Source: Alphaproteobacteria bacterium UBA3439 (GTDB lineage Bacteria > Pseudomonadota > Alphaproteobacteria > Puniceispirillales > Puniceispirillaceae). Taken from it: a stretch of DNA of 6,457 nucleotides. Positions 1 to 6,457 of this stretch are shown here, in pieces. Position 1 is the first letter of the stretch, and the number at the start of each line of letters is the position of its first letter. The notes under the pieces were generated by a model. The model did no database searches, had not been told where the DNA came from, and saw only the letters and a list, made by a program, of their open reading frames with translations. The stretch covers positions 1-6,457 of the forward strand of contig DFSK01000083.1 of the NCBI GenBank assembly GCA_002378605.1, written 5' to 3'. A program made the position numbers and the translations under genes.

Positions 1-807
1 GAAATTGATATCTGGATTACCGATCCCTATGCCATTTATGCCAAGAAAATTCTGCGGCTAAAACCGCTTGATGATATTGACCGCAGCGCTGATGCGGCGC
101 TTCGCGGTATTTTGTTTCATGATGCGCTTGCCGATTTCAGCAAGGCAAATGCCACTGGTCAATTGGGGCCAGACGCATTGGAACAATTGCTGGATTTCGG
201 CAAAACACATTTTGCCAGCCAGATTGGTCAACCCTCAATTCGCTATTTCTGGTGGACAAGATTTGAGGCGATGGCCGCATGGTTTATCGAGAATGAACAT
301 CGCCGCCGTGACGATTTGCAATCAATTTATGCCGAAATTAATGGGATGATTTTTTTGCAGGCGGATCAGGGGCCGGTAAAGCTAACCGCGCGGGCGGATC
401 GACTGGAATATGATAAAGAAGGGGAATGGACGATTGTCGATTATAAAACGGGCACTGTGCCAAGCGGAAGCTTGATCAAAAAAGGCGTTCGCAACCAATT
501 GGCAGTTGAAGGGCTGATTGCTTTTGATGGCGGGTTTGAGTCACTTCCTGCAGGCGAGATAAGATCATTGGAATATTGGCAGTTAAGTGGCAAAAAATCG
601 GCGCCGGGTGAAATTAAAACACCTTTTGCCGATTTATTTGACATTGATGAAATTAGGGATCGTCTTGAAAGGTTGGCCAATTATTTTGATCGGGCCGACA
701 CCCCCTATCCAAGCGAACTTGACCCAAGCAATGTTCCGCCATTTAAGCCCTATCAGCATTTAAGCCGAAGCCGTGAATGGCTTTATGGAGACAATGCCGA
801 TGAATAA
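1..807 (+). CDS. addB: AddB, C-terminal nuclease part (5' end outside window)
   Basis: This is the last 268 residues of AddB, the partner of AddA in the helicase-nuclease that resects double-strand DNA breaks and loads RecA. The reading frame is open from base 1, so the gene starts upstream; the family is about 1000 residues long, so the N-terminal helicase-like part is missing here. The visible part is a RecB-type PD-(D/E)XK nuclease domain. It shows the RGILFHDAL motif (His40 of the partial protein), ARADRLEY with Asp133, VDYKTG with Asp147 and Lys149, and the downstream NQLAVE motif with Gln166. The segment DPYAIYAKKILRL near the start and the HLSRSREWL tail fit alphaproteobacterial AddB. 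There is no cysteine in these 268 residues, so the C-terminal cysteines of the iron-sulfur cluster known in Bacillus AddB are absent. The TAA stop lies inside the start of addA, indicating one operon. Function is inferred from motifs; catalytic residues appear intact. Confidence 0.94.
   Translation, partial: EIDIWITDPYAIYAKKILRLKPLDDIDRSADAALRGILFHDALADFSKANATGQLGPDALEQLLDFGKTHFASQIGQPSIRYFWWTRFEAMAAWFIENEHRRRDDLQSIYAEINGMIFLQADQGPVKLTARADRLEYDKEGEWTIVDYKTGTVPSGSLIKKGVRNQLAVEGLIAFDGGFESLPAGEIRSLEYWQLSGKKSAPGEIKTPFADLFDIDEIRDRLERLANYFDRADTPYPSELDPSNVPPFKPYQHLSRSREWLYGDNADE
787..790 (+). promoter_or_regulatory. Ribosome binding site deciding the addA start
   Basis: GGAG lies 9 bases before the ATG at 800. 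In-frame alternatives are GTG 773, ATG 785, ATG 794 and ATG 809. GTG 773 has no clear purine-rich site before it, ATG 785 overlaps the GGAG, and ATG 794 is only 3 bases from it. The site lies within the last codons of addB, so addA translation is probably coupled to that of addB. Confidence 0.6.
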
Positions 808-3800
808 GATGATTGCCCGCGCCAGTGCAGATCAGGCCAAAGCTTCCGATCCGGCGGCTTCGGTCTTTGTCTCGGCAAATGCGGGAACGGGTAAAACCAA
901 ATTGCTAACCGATCGCGTGCTACGCTTGCTGTTATCAGGCGCGCCAGCCGATGCTATTCTATGCGTGACCTATACACGCGCCGCGGCGGCTGAAATGCGT
1001 AACCGTATTTTCAAACGTCTTGCCGATTGGGCAATTATTCCGGCCAAGGCGCTTGGCGAAGATCTGGAAAATATGGGCATTCATACGCCAAGTCAGGATA
1101 TGCGCCGTCGGGCAAGAAGCCTATTTGCCGAAATTTTGGATAATGATGATGGGCCGCGTGTCGAGACCGTGCATTCTTTTTGCCAGTCAATTTTGCGGCG
1201 GTTTCCGATTGAGGCTGGTGTTGCGCCGCATGTTCAGCTTGCTGATGATGATGAACAGAGCCGCTTAAAGGCCATGGCACGCGCCAATATTTTATATCAC
1301 CCAAGCCCTGAACTTGCCGCATCGGTGTTGTTGATTGCCGAAGCCGTAAGCGAGGGACGTGCTGATGAAATTGTAAATGATTTTATCAACCGCGCTGTGG
1401 GGCTTGATTCACCTGATTGCCTTGCGCAAATCGAATCTCATTTCCGTGATGATCTTGGCGTTGTTTCTGCTGACACTGAACGCGATATGCTGATGGCAAG
1501 GCTGGATTTGATTCAGGTGGAAAAGCTGCGGGCAGTATCGGTGGCCTTGCAGACATCTAAATCCAAAATCCAGATTGATCGCGGCGCCAAAATGGCTGTT
1601 TGGTTGGCGCAAACTGGCGAAGGCAGAATCGAGAAATTATCATTTCTTGTCGATGCGCTATTTAGCGCTGGGAAGCCACGAAAGCAATTATCAAATGCCG
1701 ATATTCGCAAAACATCACCACAAATTGATGCGATCCAAAAACAGGCGATTGAGACGATTAAGCCGCTATTGCCTGATCGGGCAGCGCAGATATGTCGTGA
1801 TCGGACAATGGCGCTTTACCGATTTGGTATGGCCTTCAATCAGGAATATAGCCGCCTGAAAACCCAACGCGGTTTGCTTGATTATAATGACCTGATTACC
1901 CGCACCAATAACCTGCTGGCGGCAAGCGAAGCCGCGCAATGGGTGGCATGGAAATTAGATAATGGTATCCAACATCTCTTGATTGATGAGGCACAGGATA
2001 CCAGTCCGGCGCAATGGAAATTGCTTCGACGGCTTGTTGATGAATTTTTTGATGGCGAGGGGGCAAGTCCACATAGGGCATCTACCGCGACAAGCTTGCC
2101 GCGAACAATGTTTGCCGTTGGTGATTTCAAGCAATCGATCTATTCCTTTCAGGGCGCAGACCCGCTGGTCATGAATCAGAATCGAAGTGAGCTGTCGGGC
2201 CGCGCCAAAGCCATTCAAGCCGATTTCCGCGATGTGCCTTTATCAGTGTCGTTCCGGTCGGCAAGCCCTATTCTGGATTTGGTCAATAAAACGATTCCCG
2301 ATCTTGGCGGGATTGATGATTTCACCACGCATGAAATGGCCCGAAGCGGGGCAGGCGGCTTTGTTGAATTATGGCCGGTGGTCAAGGGTAATGATGATTT
2401 TGGCGCTGAAATGCTTGCTGCCACCCAATTGGCGCGACGCGTCAAAAGCTGGATTGGCAAACGTCATTTGCCGTCGGGTGATCTTGTCGGGGCTGGTGAC
2501 ATTTTGATTCTTCTTCGCAAACGCGGCCGATTTTTCGAGCTGTTATTATCGGCATTACAAATTGCCAATGTTCAGGTGGCTGGTGCTGACCGGATGCAGC
2601 TTGCCGAACAGATTGAGATTCAGGATCTTTTGGCGCTTGGCGATGTGATGCATCTTGCCGATGATGATCTGCAACTGGCCGCCGTTTTGAAGTCGCCTTT
2701 ATTCGGGATGAGCGAAGACCAGCTTTATGACCTTGCATATAACCGCGGAAAGGCCAGCTTGATGTCACGGCTGATGGCGCATCGCGGCGCCGATGGTGCA
2801 TTGGGCAAGATGGCCGACCAATTGGCACGGTGGCAAAGCCGCGCTGAATATGAGTCTGTTTTCGGCTTTTTCAGCTTTGTTCTTGTCGATGGTGGCCGCC
2901 AGAAATTCCGTGACCGGCTTGGCCGTGCGGTTGATGAATCGCTCGATCATTTCTTGAATCTGGCGCAGAATTTTGCCCTTGGTGGCGGCGTGTCATTGCT
3001 CGAATTCCTGACCGCAATCCGCAGCAGCGGCGGCGAGGTCAAACGGGATATGGACGCATCAGGTACGGATGAGGTGCGGATCATGACCATTCATGGCGCA
3101 AAGGGGCTTGAAGCGCCAATTGTGATTTTGCCCGATATGCTTGCTAGTCGGGGAAAATCTGAACCGGTTTTACCTGCCGCTGATGGGTCTGTTCACTATT
3201 GGTTGCCGCCATCTGATTTGGCGCGACCTGCCTTTGTCGACGAGGCGCGTCAGGCGGCAACGACGCTTCGTACCGAAGAAGACAACCGGCTTTTATATGT
3301 CGCTATGACGCGTGCGCGTGATGGTTTGGTGATTGGCGGCTGGGAAAAGCCAAATGGCGTTCGCCGCCTAGATGGAAGTGATTACGCCCTGTTAAGTGCG
3401 GCGATCAAAGCAACTAAAACCGCCATTGAAAATGAAGATGGCACGGTTTCAATCACCGCTGAACAAACCGCCAAAATTGATGACAAGCGTGAAAAAGAAC
3501 CAAAGCTGCCCCCTAAAAAACCGGTTGATGATACGGCTGATTGGTTATTTCGTCCCGCGCCGATGGATGATAAATCAGGCCGCCCCATTCGGCCATCGCA
3601 GCCCGGTCTTGATCATGATCCGCAATCGCTTGCGGCTGGCGTTGCAAAACAAAATGCGCAAAGCCGTCAAATTGGCCTTGCCTATGGCAAGCTTGCGCAC
3701 CGGCTACTTGAACAGCTTCCCGCCACTGATGCCGCCGTGCGGCGTGATCGGGCCGTGCAGATCGCCGGCCAAAGCCGTGATGTGCCGGACGCGATGGCGG

Positions 3801-4189
3801 CAAGCCTTATCGACAAGCTGTTGACGCTTATTGATTTGCCTGCATTTGCCCCGCTTTTTAGCAAGGATGCGTTGGTCGAGGTGCCGATTAACGGGCGCTT
3901 AAATGGCATTGGTATCGCTGGCCAGATCGACCGGCTATTTATTGATGATAAGCGCATTATTTTGGCTGATTTCAAAACCGGCCAGCCGCGCGAAAATGCG
4001 ATACCGCGAAGCTATCTTCATCAAATGGCGCTTTATGATGGTCTTCTTCAGAAAATCTATCCTGGGCGGGACATTGAATGCTGGCTTGTCTGGGTTGATA
4101 CGCTTGATTATCAGCCCATTGGCCATGACGCCAGAGAACAGGCATTGGCTGACATTTTTGCAGCTCATGACCCTTTGCGCCCGTCATAA
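800..4189 (+). CDS. addA: AddA helicase-nuclease subunit, double-strand break repair
   Basis: AddA is a UvrD/RecB-like superfamily 1 helicase fused to a C-terminal nuclease; with AddB it unwinds and trims broken DNA ends in the cytoplasm before RecA-dependent repair. With the ATG at 800 it has 1129 residues, normal for alphaproteobacterial AddA. All helicase motifs can be read: Walker A SANAGTGKT (ending at Thr33), motif Ia TYTRAAAAEM (57-66), TVHSFCQSILRRFP (from 123), Walker B LLIDEAQD (Asp396-Glu397), motif III VGDFKQSIYSFQGADP (about 440-455), SFRS (Arg486), MTIHGAKGLE (762-771) and LLYVAMTRAR (831-840). A Lys/Pro/Asp-rich linker near 880-930 leads to the nuclease domain, with KLAHRLLE (His967), QIDRL (Asp1044), ADFKTG (Asp1057, Lys1059) and Gln1075-xxx-Tyr1079. 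All expected catalytic residues are present. The start overlaps the addB stop by 8 bases. A longer form from GTG 773 would add nine residues. Identity is very secure; only the exact start is uncertain. Confidence 0.97.
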   Translation: MNKMIARASADQAKASDPAASVFVSANAGTGKTKLLTDRVLRLLLSGAPADAILCVTYTRAAAAEMRNRIFKRLADWAIIPAKALGEDLENMGIHTPSQDMRRRARSLFAEILDNDDGPRVETVHSFCQSILRRFPIEAGVAPHVQLADDDEQSRLKAMARANILYHPSPELAASVLLIAEAVSEGRADEIVNDFINRAVGLDSPDCLAQIESHFRDDLGVVSADTERDMLMARLDLIQVEKLRAVSVALQTSKSKIQIDRGAKMAVWLAQTGEGRIEKLSFLVDALFSAGKPRKQLSNADIRKTSPQIDAIQKQAIETIKPLLPDRAAQICRDRTMALYRFGMAFNQEYSRLKTQRGLLDYNDLITRTNNLLAASEAAQWVAWKLDNGIQHLLIDEAQDTSPAQWKLLRRLVDEFFDGEGASPHRASTATSLPRTMFAVGDFKQSIYSFQGADPLVMNQNRSELSGRAKAIQADFRDVPLSVSFRSASPILDLVNKTIPDLGGIDDFTTHEMARSGAGGFVELWPVVKGNDDFGAEMLAATQLARRVKSWIGKRHLPSGDLVGAGDILILLRKRGRFFELLLSALQIANVQVAGADRMQLAEQIEIQDLLALGDVMHLADDDLQLAAVLKSPLFGMSEDQLYDLAYNRGKASLMSRLMAHRGADGALGKMADQLARWQSRAEYESVFGFFSFVLVDGGRQKFRDRLGRAVDESLDHFLNLAQNFALGGGVSLLEFLTAIRSSGGEVKRDMDASGTDEVRIMTIHGAKGLEAPIVILPDMLASRGKSEPVLPAADGSVHYWLPPSDLARPAFVDEARQAATTLRTEEDNRLLYVAMTRARDGLVIGGWEKPNGVRRLDGSDYALLSAAIKATKTAIENEDGTVSITAEQTAKIDDKREKEPKLPPKKPVDDTADWLFRPAPMDDKSGRPIRPSQPGLDHDPQSLAAGVAKQNAQSRQIGLAYGKLAHRLLEQLPATDAAVRRDRAVQIAGQSRDVPDAMAASLIDKLLTLIDLPAFAPLFSKDALVEVPINGRLNGIGIAGQIDRLFIDDKRIILADFKTGQPRENAIPRSYLHQMALYDGLLQKIYPGRDIECWLVWVDTLDYQPIGHDAREQALADIFAAHDPLRPS

Positions 4190-4214
4190 TAGATAAATAT
4201 TCGTGACGCCAAGC

Positions 4215-4243
4215 TTGACGCGGCAGCACCCAATCCATAAATT
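4215..4243 (+). promoter_or_regulatory. Candidate sigma70-type promoter for trxA
   Basis: TTGACG at 4215-4220 matches the -35 consensus at five of six bases. After a 17-base spacer, TAAATT at 4238-4243 matches the -10 consensus at four of six. Overlapping A/T-rich alternatives such as CATAAA (4236) and TTTAAA (4242) make the exact -10 uncertain. Transcription would start near 4250, giving a leader of about 50 bases before trxA. The position, in the only sizeable gap upstream of trxA, supports the call; it rests on consensus matching alone. Confidence 0.4.
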
Positions 4244-4257
4244 TAAACCCGCGAAGG

Positions 4258-4283
4258 CAGCGGCACATACGCCGCAGATTTTT
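4258..4283 (+). terminator. Short hairpin plus T5: possible addBA terminator or trxA leader hairpin
   Basis: GCGGC (4260-4264) pairs with GCCGC (4271-4275) around the 6-base loop ACATAC. A further C4258-G4277 pair lies beyond an A-A mismatch. Three bases after the 5-bp stem comes a run of five T (4279-4283). The element lies 69 bases after the addA stop and 19 bases before the trxA start. It could end addBA transcription weakly or, if the promoter at 4215-4243 is real, sit in the trxA leader. The stem is short, so confidence is modest. Confidence 0.35.
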
Positions 4284-4302
4284 ACGATGAAATGGAATCA
4301 CA

Positions 4303-4623
4303 ATGGCAACGTCAAAAACCACAGATAGCGATTTTTCCGCAGATGTTCTGCAATCAGACAAACCTGTATTGGTTGATTTCTGGGCTGAATGGTGCGGCCC
4401 GTGCAAGGCGATTGGCCCTGCACTTGAAGAAATTGCTGGTGAAAAGAAAGACAGCCTGTCAATCGTCAAGCTGAATATCGACGAAAACCCGCTGACACCG
4501 CAGAAATACAATGTTCGCGGTATTCCAACATTGCTGATTTTCAAAAATGGCGAAGTTGTCGCTGAAAAAATGGGCGCGCTGCCAAAATCCCAATTGGAAA
4601 GCTGGATTGATCAATCAATCTAA
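4303..4623 (+). CDS. trxA: Thioredoxin 1
   Basis: This is a 106-residue cytoplasmic thioredoxin, close to the usual length of about 105-110. It reduces disulfides in partner proteins such as ribonucleotide reductase and peroxiredoxins and is recharged by thioredoxin reductase. The active site is [10 protein letters not shown] with redox cysteines Cys31 and Cys34. The buried Asp25 and Lys56 match the residues that tune the active site in E. coli thioredoxin, and Pro75 in RGIPTLLIF is the conserved cis-proline. There is no signal peptide, as expected for TrxA. The ATG at 4303 has a weak GGA site at 4294-4296, six bases upstream. It follows addA by 113 bases, which hold a candidate promoter and hairpin, so it may have its own transcript. 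A strong terminator follows it. CDS and identity are secure; it differs from periplasmic thioredoxin-like proteins, which would carry an export signal. Confidence 0.97.
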   Translation: MATSKTTDSDFSADVLQSDKPVLVDFWAEWCGPCKAIGPALEEIAGEKKDSLSIVKLNIDENPLTPQKYNVRGIPTLLIFKNGEVVAEKMGALPKSQLESWIDQSI

Positions 4624-4649
4624 GGCCAATATGAATGAAAATGATGTGG

Positions 4650-4681
4650 AACGCTGTCCTAATCGGGCAGCGTTTTATTTT
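4650..4681 (+). terminator. Intrinsic terminator after trxA, overlapping folC 3' end
   Basis: AACGCTGTCC (4650-4659) pairs with GGGCAGCGTT (4665-4674) in a 10-bp stem with one G-T pair and a 5-base loop, TAATC. The right arm runs into TTTTATTTT (4673-4681), giving a U-rich tail on + strand RNA. It begins 26 bases after the trxA stop. Read on the - strand, the same hairpin lacks a comparable T run, so it should work mainly for trxA. The folC stop codon (4659-4661) and its last codons lie inside the hairpin. Confidence 0.82.
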
Positions 4682-5999
4682 GCACAAGAACCTGACCGGC
4701 AAGATAAAGCGATCCGCAAATAATAACCGGATAGGCGGGGTCTAGCTGGTCAAATGCGGTTATGATGCTTGTTGCTGGTGCGGCGTCTAACCCTTGCGCC
4801 ACTGCAGCATCGGTCATTTCGGCAGCGCTCAGGCTGGCTGGCTGGTCAGCGATGGCAAGACAGCGAACCGATCCGGCAAGGGCGGCAAGCGGCGCCAGAA
4901 ATTCAGCCGGATCGCGCGTATTTAATGCGCCGCAAATGATATTCCATTTTCCACCATCAATTTGACCAAGTGTTTTGGCCAAAGCCCGCGCTCCATGGGC
5001 ATTATGCGCGCCATCAAGCCAGATTGGGCGATGCGGCCATAATTTTGCCAATAGGCCATCATTCAATGGGTGCACCCGCCCTGGCCATATGGCCGATTTA
5101 ATGCCGGCGCCAACCGCGTTTGGCGTTTGGGTCTGACCGTGTGATGGCAATATGTTCTTTGCTGCAAGATCAAAAAGACATGCCGCCGCAAGTCCAGCAT
5201 TTTCAAGCTGATGTGGGCCGCGAAGTCCCGGTGCAGGAAGAAAGAAATCTTCACCCGCGCATGACAGGTGAATGCCGCCATCATCGGTTTCTGCCACGTG
5301 AAAATCACGGCCTGCCACCTGCAGTGATGTGCCGATATTTTCGGCATGCGCTAGCAGAACCTGCATGGCTTCGGCCTGTTGATCGGCGCTATAGCAGGGT
5401 GTTTTCGCCCGCATGATGCCGGCTTTTTGACTGGCGATCTGGCCCAAGTCAGTGCCAAGAAAATGCTCGTGATCTTGGGCAATCGGGGTGATGATCGTGG
5501 CAAGGGGGGCTTTTAGTACATTGGTCGAATCAAGCGCGCCACCAAGGCCGGTTTCCAAAAGCAATAGATCGGCTGGCACCCGCGCGAATGCCAGCATCGC
5601 GGCAGCTGTGGTGACTTCGAAAAACGTCACTGCCATTTCGCCATTGGCGGTTTCGACTTCTTCCAATAAATCGGCAAGCCCACCATCGTCAATCAGTGAA
5701 CCGGCAAGCCGGATGCGCTCATTAAAACGGCATAGATGCGGCGAACTATAGACATGAACCGTGAGGCCAGCTTCTTCGGCCATTGCTCTTAGAAAGGCGA
5801 TTGTCGAGCCTTTGCCATTGGTGCCAGCGACATGGATTGTTGGTGGTAAATGATGATGTGGATTGCCAAGCTTTTCAAGCAAGGCAAAGCTGCGATCAAG
5901 GCCAAGATCGATTAATTTTGGATGAAGTCGTGCCAGCCGGTCAAGCGCCGCTGCGGCGCGGTCTGCTGCGGCCAGTGCTGCCGATGATGATGATGGCAT
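4659..5999 (-). CDS. folC: Dihydrofolate synthase / folylpolyglutamate synthase
   Basis: FolC is an ATP-dependent Mur-ligase-family enzyme that joins glutamate to dihydropteroate and then extends the glutamate tail of folates in the cytoplasm. The product is 446 residues, a usual length. Visible features in order are the alphaproteobacterial-type HPKLIDLGLDRS (26-37), P-loop HVAGTNGKGST (56-66), SSPHLCRFNERI (85-96), FFEVTTAAA (126-134), LETGLGGALDSTN (148-160), the segment ITPIAQDHEHFLG (170-182) and SQKAGI (190-195). Lys192 aligns with the lysine that is carbamylated in E. coli FolC. GPHQLENA (261-268) precedes the C-terminal domain, which carries LDGAHN (328-333) and CGSLYLAG near the end. 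The residue before Lys192 is Gln rather than the usual Glu. An Ala/Ser-rich stretch of about 18 residues precedes the conserved part, but no better start exists and the ATG overlaps the accD stop as TAATG. No strong ribosome site is seen, consistent with coupled translation. Confidence 0.96.
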   Translation of the reverse strand: MPSSSSAALAAADRAAAALDRLARLHPKLIDLGLDRSFALLEKLGNPHHHLPPTIHVAGTNGKGSTIAFLRAMAEEAGLTVHVYSSPHLCRFNERIRLAGSLIDDGGLADLLEEVETANGEMAVTFFEVTTAAAMLAFARVPADLLLLETGLGGALDSTNVLKAPLATIITPIAQDHEHFLGTDLGQIASQKAGIMRAKTPCYSADQQAEAMQVLLAHAENIGTSLQVAGRDFHVAETDDGGIHLSCAGEDFFLPAPGLRGPHQLENAGLAAACLFDLAAKNILPSHGQTQTPNAVGAGIKSAIWPGRVHPLNDGLLAKLWPHRPIWLDGAHNAHGARALAKTLGQIDGGKWNIICGALNTRDPAEFLAPLAALAGSVRCLAIADQPASLSAAEMTDAAVAQGLDAAPATSIITAFDQLDPAYPVIICGSLYLAGQVLVQNKTLPD

Positions 6000-6457
6000 T
6001 AGGCGCGCTTTCTGCTGTCTTTCGACCCCATCATGAAATCAAGAAGCCGGCCAATATATTCAGGCTGTTCAGCGCGTGGCACAACAGCATCGACCATGCC
6101 ATGATCCATCAGATATTCGGCTGTCTGAAAATCTTCAGGCAGTTTTTCACGAACCGTTTCTTCGATCACGCGGCGACCGGCAAAGCCAATGATGGCACCG
6201 GGTTCGGCAATCTGAATATCGCCAAGCATGGCAAATGATGCGGTGACACCGCCGGTTGTCGGATGCGCTAATAAAACAAAATAAGGAAGGCCTGCATCAC
6301 GAACCTGCTCAACCGCGGCGATGGTGCGCGGCAATTGCATGAGTGATAAAACGCCTTCTTGCATCCGTGCGCCACCAGTTGATGGCACGGTGATTAGCGC
6401 TCCCCTGCGGGCAACCGCTTCTTTGGCAGCGCGAACGATGCCATTGCCAACCATGCG
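5999..6457 (-). CDS. accD: Acetyl-CoA carboxylase carboxyltransferase beta subunit, C-terminal half
   Basis: This is the C-terminal 152 residues of AccD, about half of a protein normally near 290-310. The frame runs off the right edge at CGC, so the start and the N-terminal zinc finger are outside the window. AccD pairs with AccA to move the carboxyl group from carboxybiotin to acetyl-CoA, making malonyl-CoA for fatty acid synthesis. The crotonase-fold core is clear: TGGARMQEG (about 6379-6353), whose Gly pair belongs to the active-site loop; [20 protein letters not shown] (about 6289-6230); [20 protein letters not shown] (about 6223-6164); and [20 protein letters not shown]. The residue before GG is Thr where AccD usually has Ser. 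The TAA stop overlaps the folC ATG by one base, so the two are co-transcribed. Identity is secure; a propionyl-CoA carboxylase subunit is less likely given the AccD-specific wording and the position beside folC. Confidence 0.95.
   Translation of the reverse strand, partial: RMVGNGIVRAAKEAVARRGALITVPSTGGARMQEGVLSLMQLPRTIAAVEQVRDAGLPYFVLLAHPTTGGVTASFAMLGDIQIAEPGAIIGFAGRRVIEETVREKLPEDFQTAEYLMDHGMVDAVVPRAEQPEYIGRLLDFMMGSKDSRKRA

Noticed and set aside
2442..2828. A 128-codon open frame on the - strand inside addA
   Set aside because: It lies fully within the helicase region of addA, is rich in Arg/His/Ser/Gln as mirror frames tend to be, and has no recognisable fold.
4182..4221. CGTCA and TGACG inverted pair around the addA stop, and TGACGC repeated at 4204 and 4216
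   Set aside because: The arms are only five to six bases with a 17-base A/T-rich spacer, and the second TGACGC includes the candidate -35 box; too short to support an operator or hairpin.
4295..4299. GANTC methylation-type site (GAATC) just before the trxA start
   Set aside because: GANTC sites occur repeatedly elsewhere in the window, including inside genes, so a single one here does not indicate cell-cycle control.
3972..4544. A 190-codon open frame on the - strand across the addA end, the gap and trxA
   Set aside because: It lies opposite two certain genes and shows no recognisable domain; its composition follows the complement of the addA and trxA codons.
4605..4616. Perfect 12-base palindrome GATTGATCAATC at the trxA 3' end
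   Set aside because: It is within coding sequence (Ile-Asp-Gln-Ser), has no loop, and no second copy was seen; it could be an operator-like site but chance is the simpler reading.
5783..6238. A 151-codon open frame on the + strand opposite the folC start and accD
   Set aside because: It is antisense to two well-supported coding regions, spans their junction, and has no motif or ribosome site.
1..6457. Frequent CTTGCCGA/TTTGCCGA-like strings as a possible uptake or Chi-like signal
   Set aside because: Most cases are explained by common Leu/Phe-Ala-Asp/Glu codon runs using GCC and GAT/GAA; a genome-wide count against codon-shuffled sequence would be needed to revive it.
1..6457. A new defence, mobile or biosynthetic system
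   Set aside because: Every stretch over 120 bases is filled by a recognised housekeeping gene, with no repeats, integrase, transposase or composition shift.

Overview
This 6.46-kb window looks like ordinary chromosomal housekeeping DNA from an alphaproteobacterium. The evidence is the pair of AddA/AddB-type recombination proteins, whose motif wording is close to the alphaproteobacterial AddAB families, together with the adjacent trxA, folC and accD. From memory, this gene neighbourhood recurs across alphaproteobacteria, often with trpFBA next to accD. By eye the base composition is near 50% GC and even across the genes. That would suit a moderate-GC lineage such as the SAR116-like marine group, but this placement is a weak inference.

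The layout is two converging gene groups. On the + strand from the left edge come the 3' part of addB (nuclease domain), then addA, which overlaps the addB end by 8 bases, then a 113-base gap with a candidate promoter and a small hairpin, then trxA. On the - strand from the right edge come the 3' half of accD and then folC, joined through a TAATG stop/start overlap. The two groups meet just after trxA. There a 10-bp hairpin with a U-rich tail ends the + strand transcripts, and its left side overlaps the last bases and stop codon of folC. Coding density is very high; the only gaps are 4190-4302 and 4624-4658.

AddA and AddB form the helicase-nuclease that processes double-strand DNA ends for RecA-dependent repair. 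TrxA is the general disulfide reductant. FolC makes dihydrofolate and adds glutamates to folates. AccD is the beta subunit of the acetyl-CoA carboxyltransferase that feeds fatty acid synthesis. The genes serve different pathways, so their linkage looks like conserved gene order rather than a shared pathway.

I found no mobile element, CRISPR array, tRNA, rRNA, toxin-antitoxin or defence island, and no convincing undescribed system. The items worth a second look are small: the terminator that shares bases with the folC end, the promoter/hairpin arrangement ahead of trxA, several residue substitutions at conserved positions, and the absence of C-terminal cysteines in AddB.
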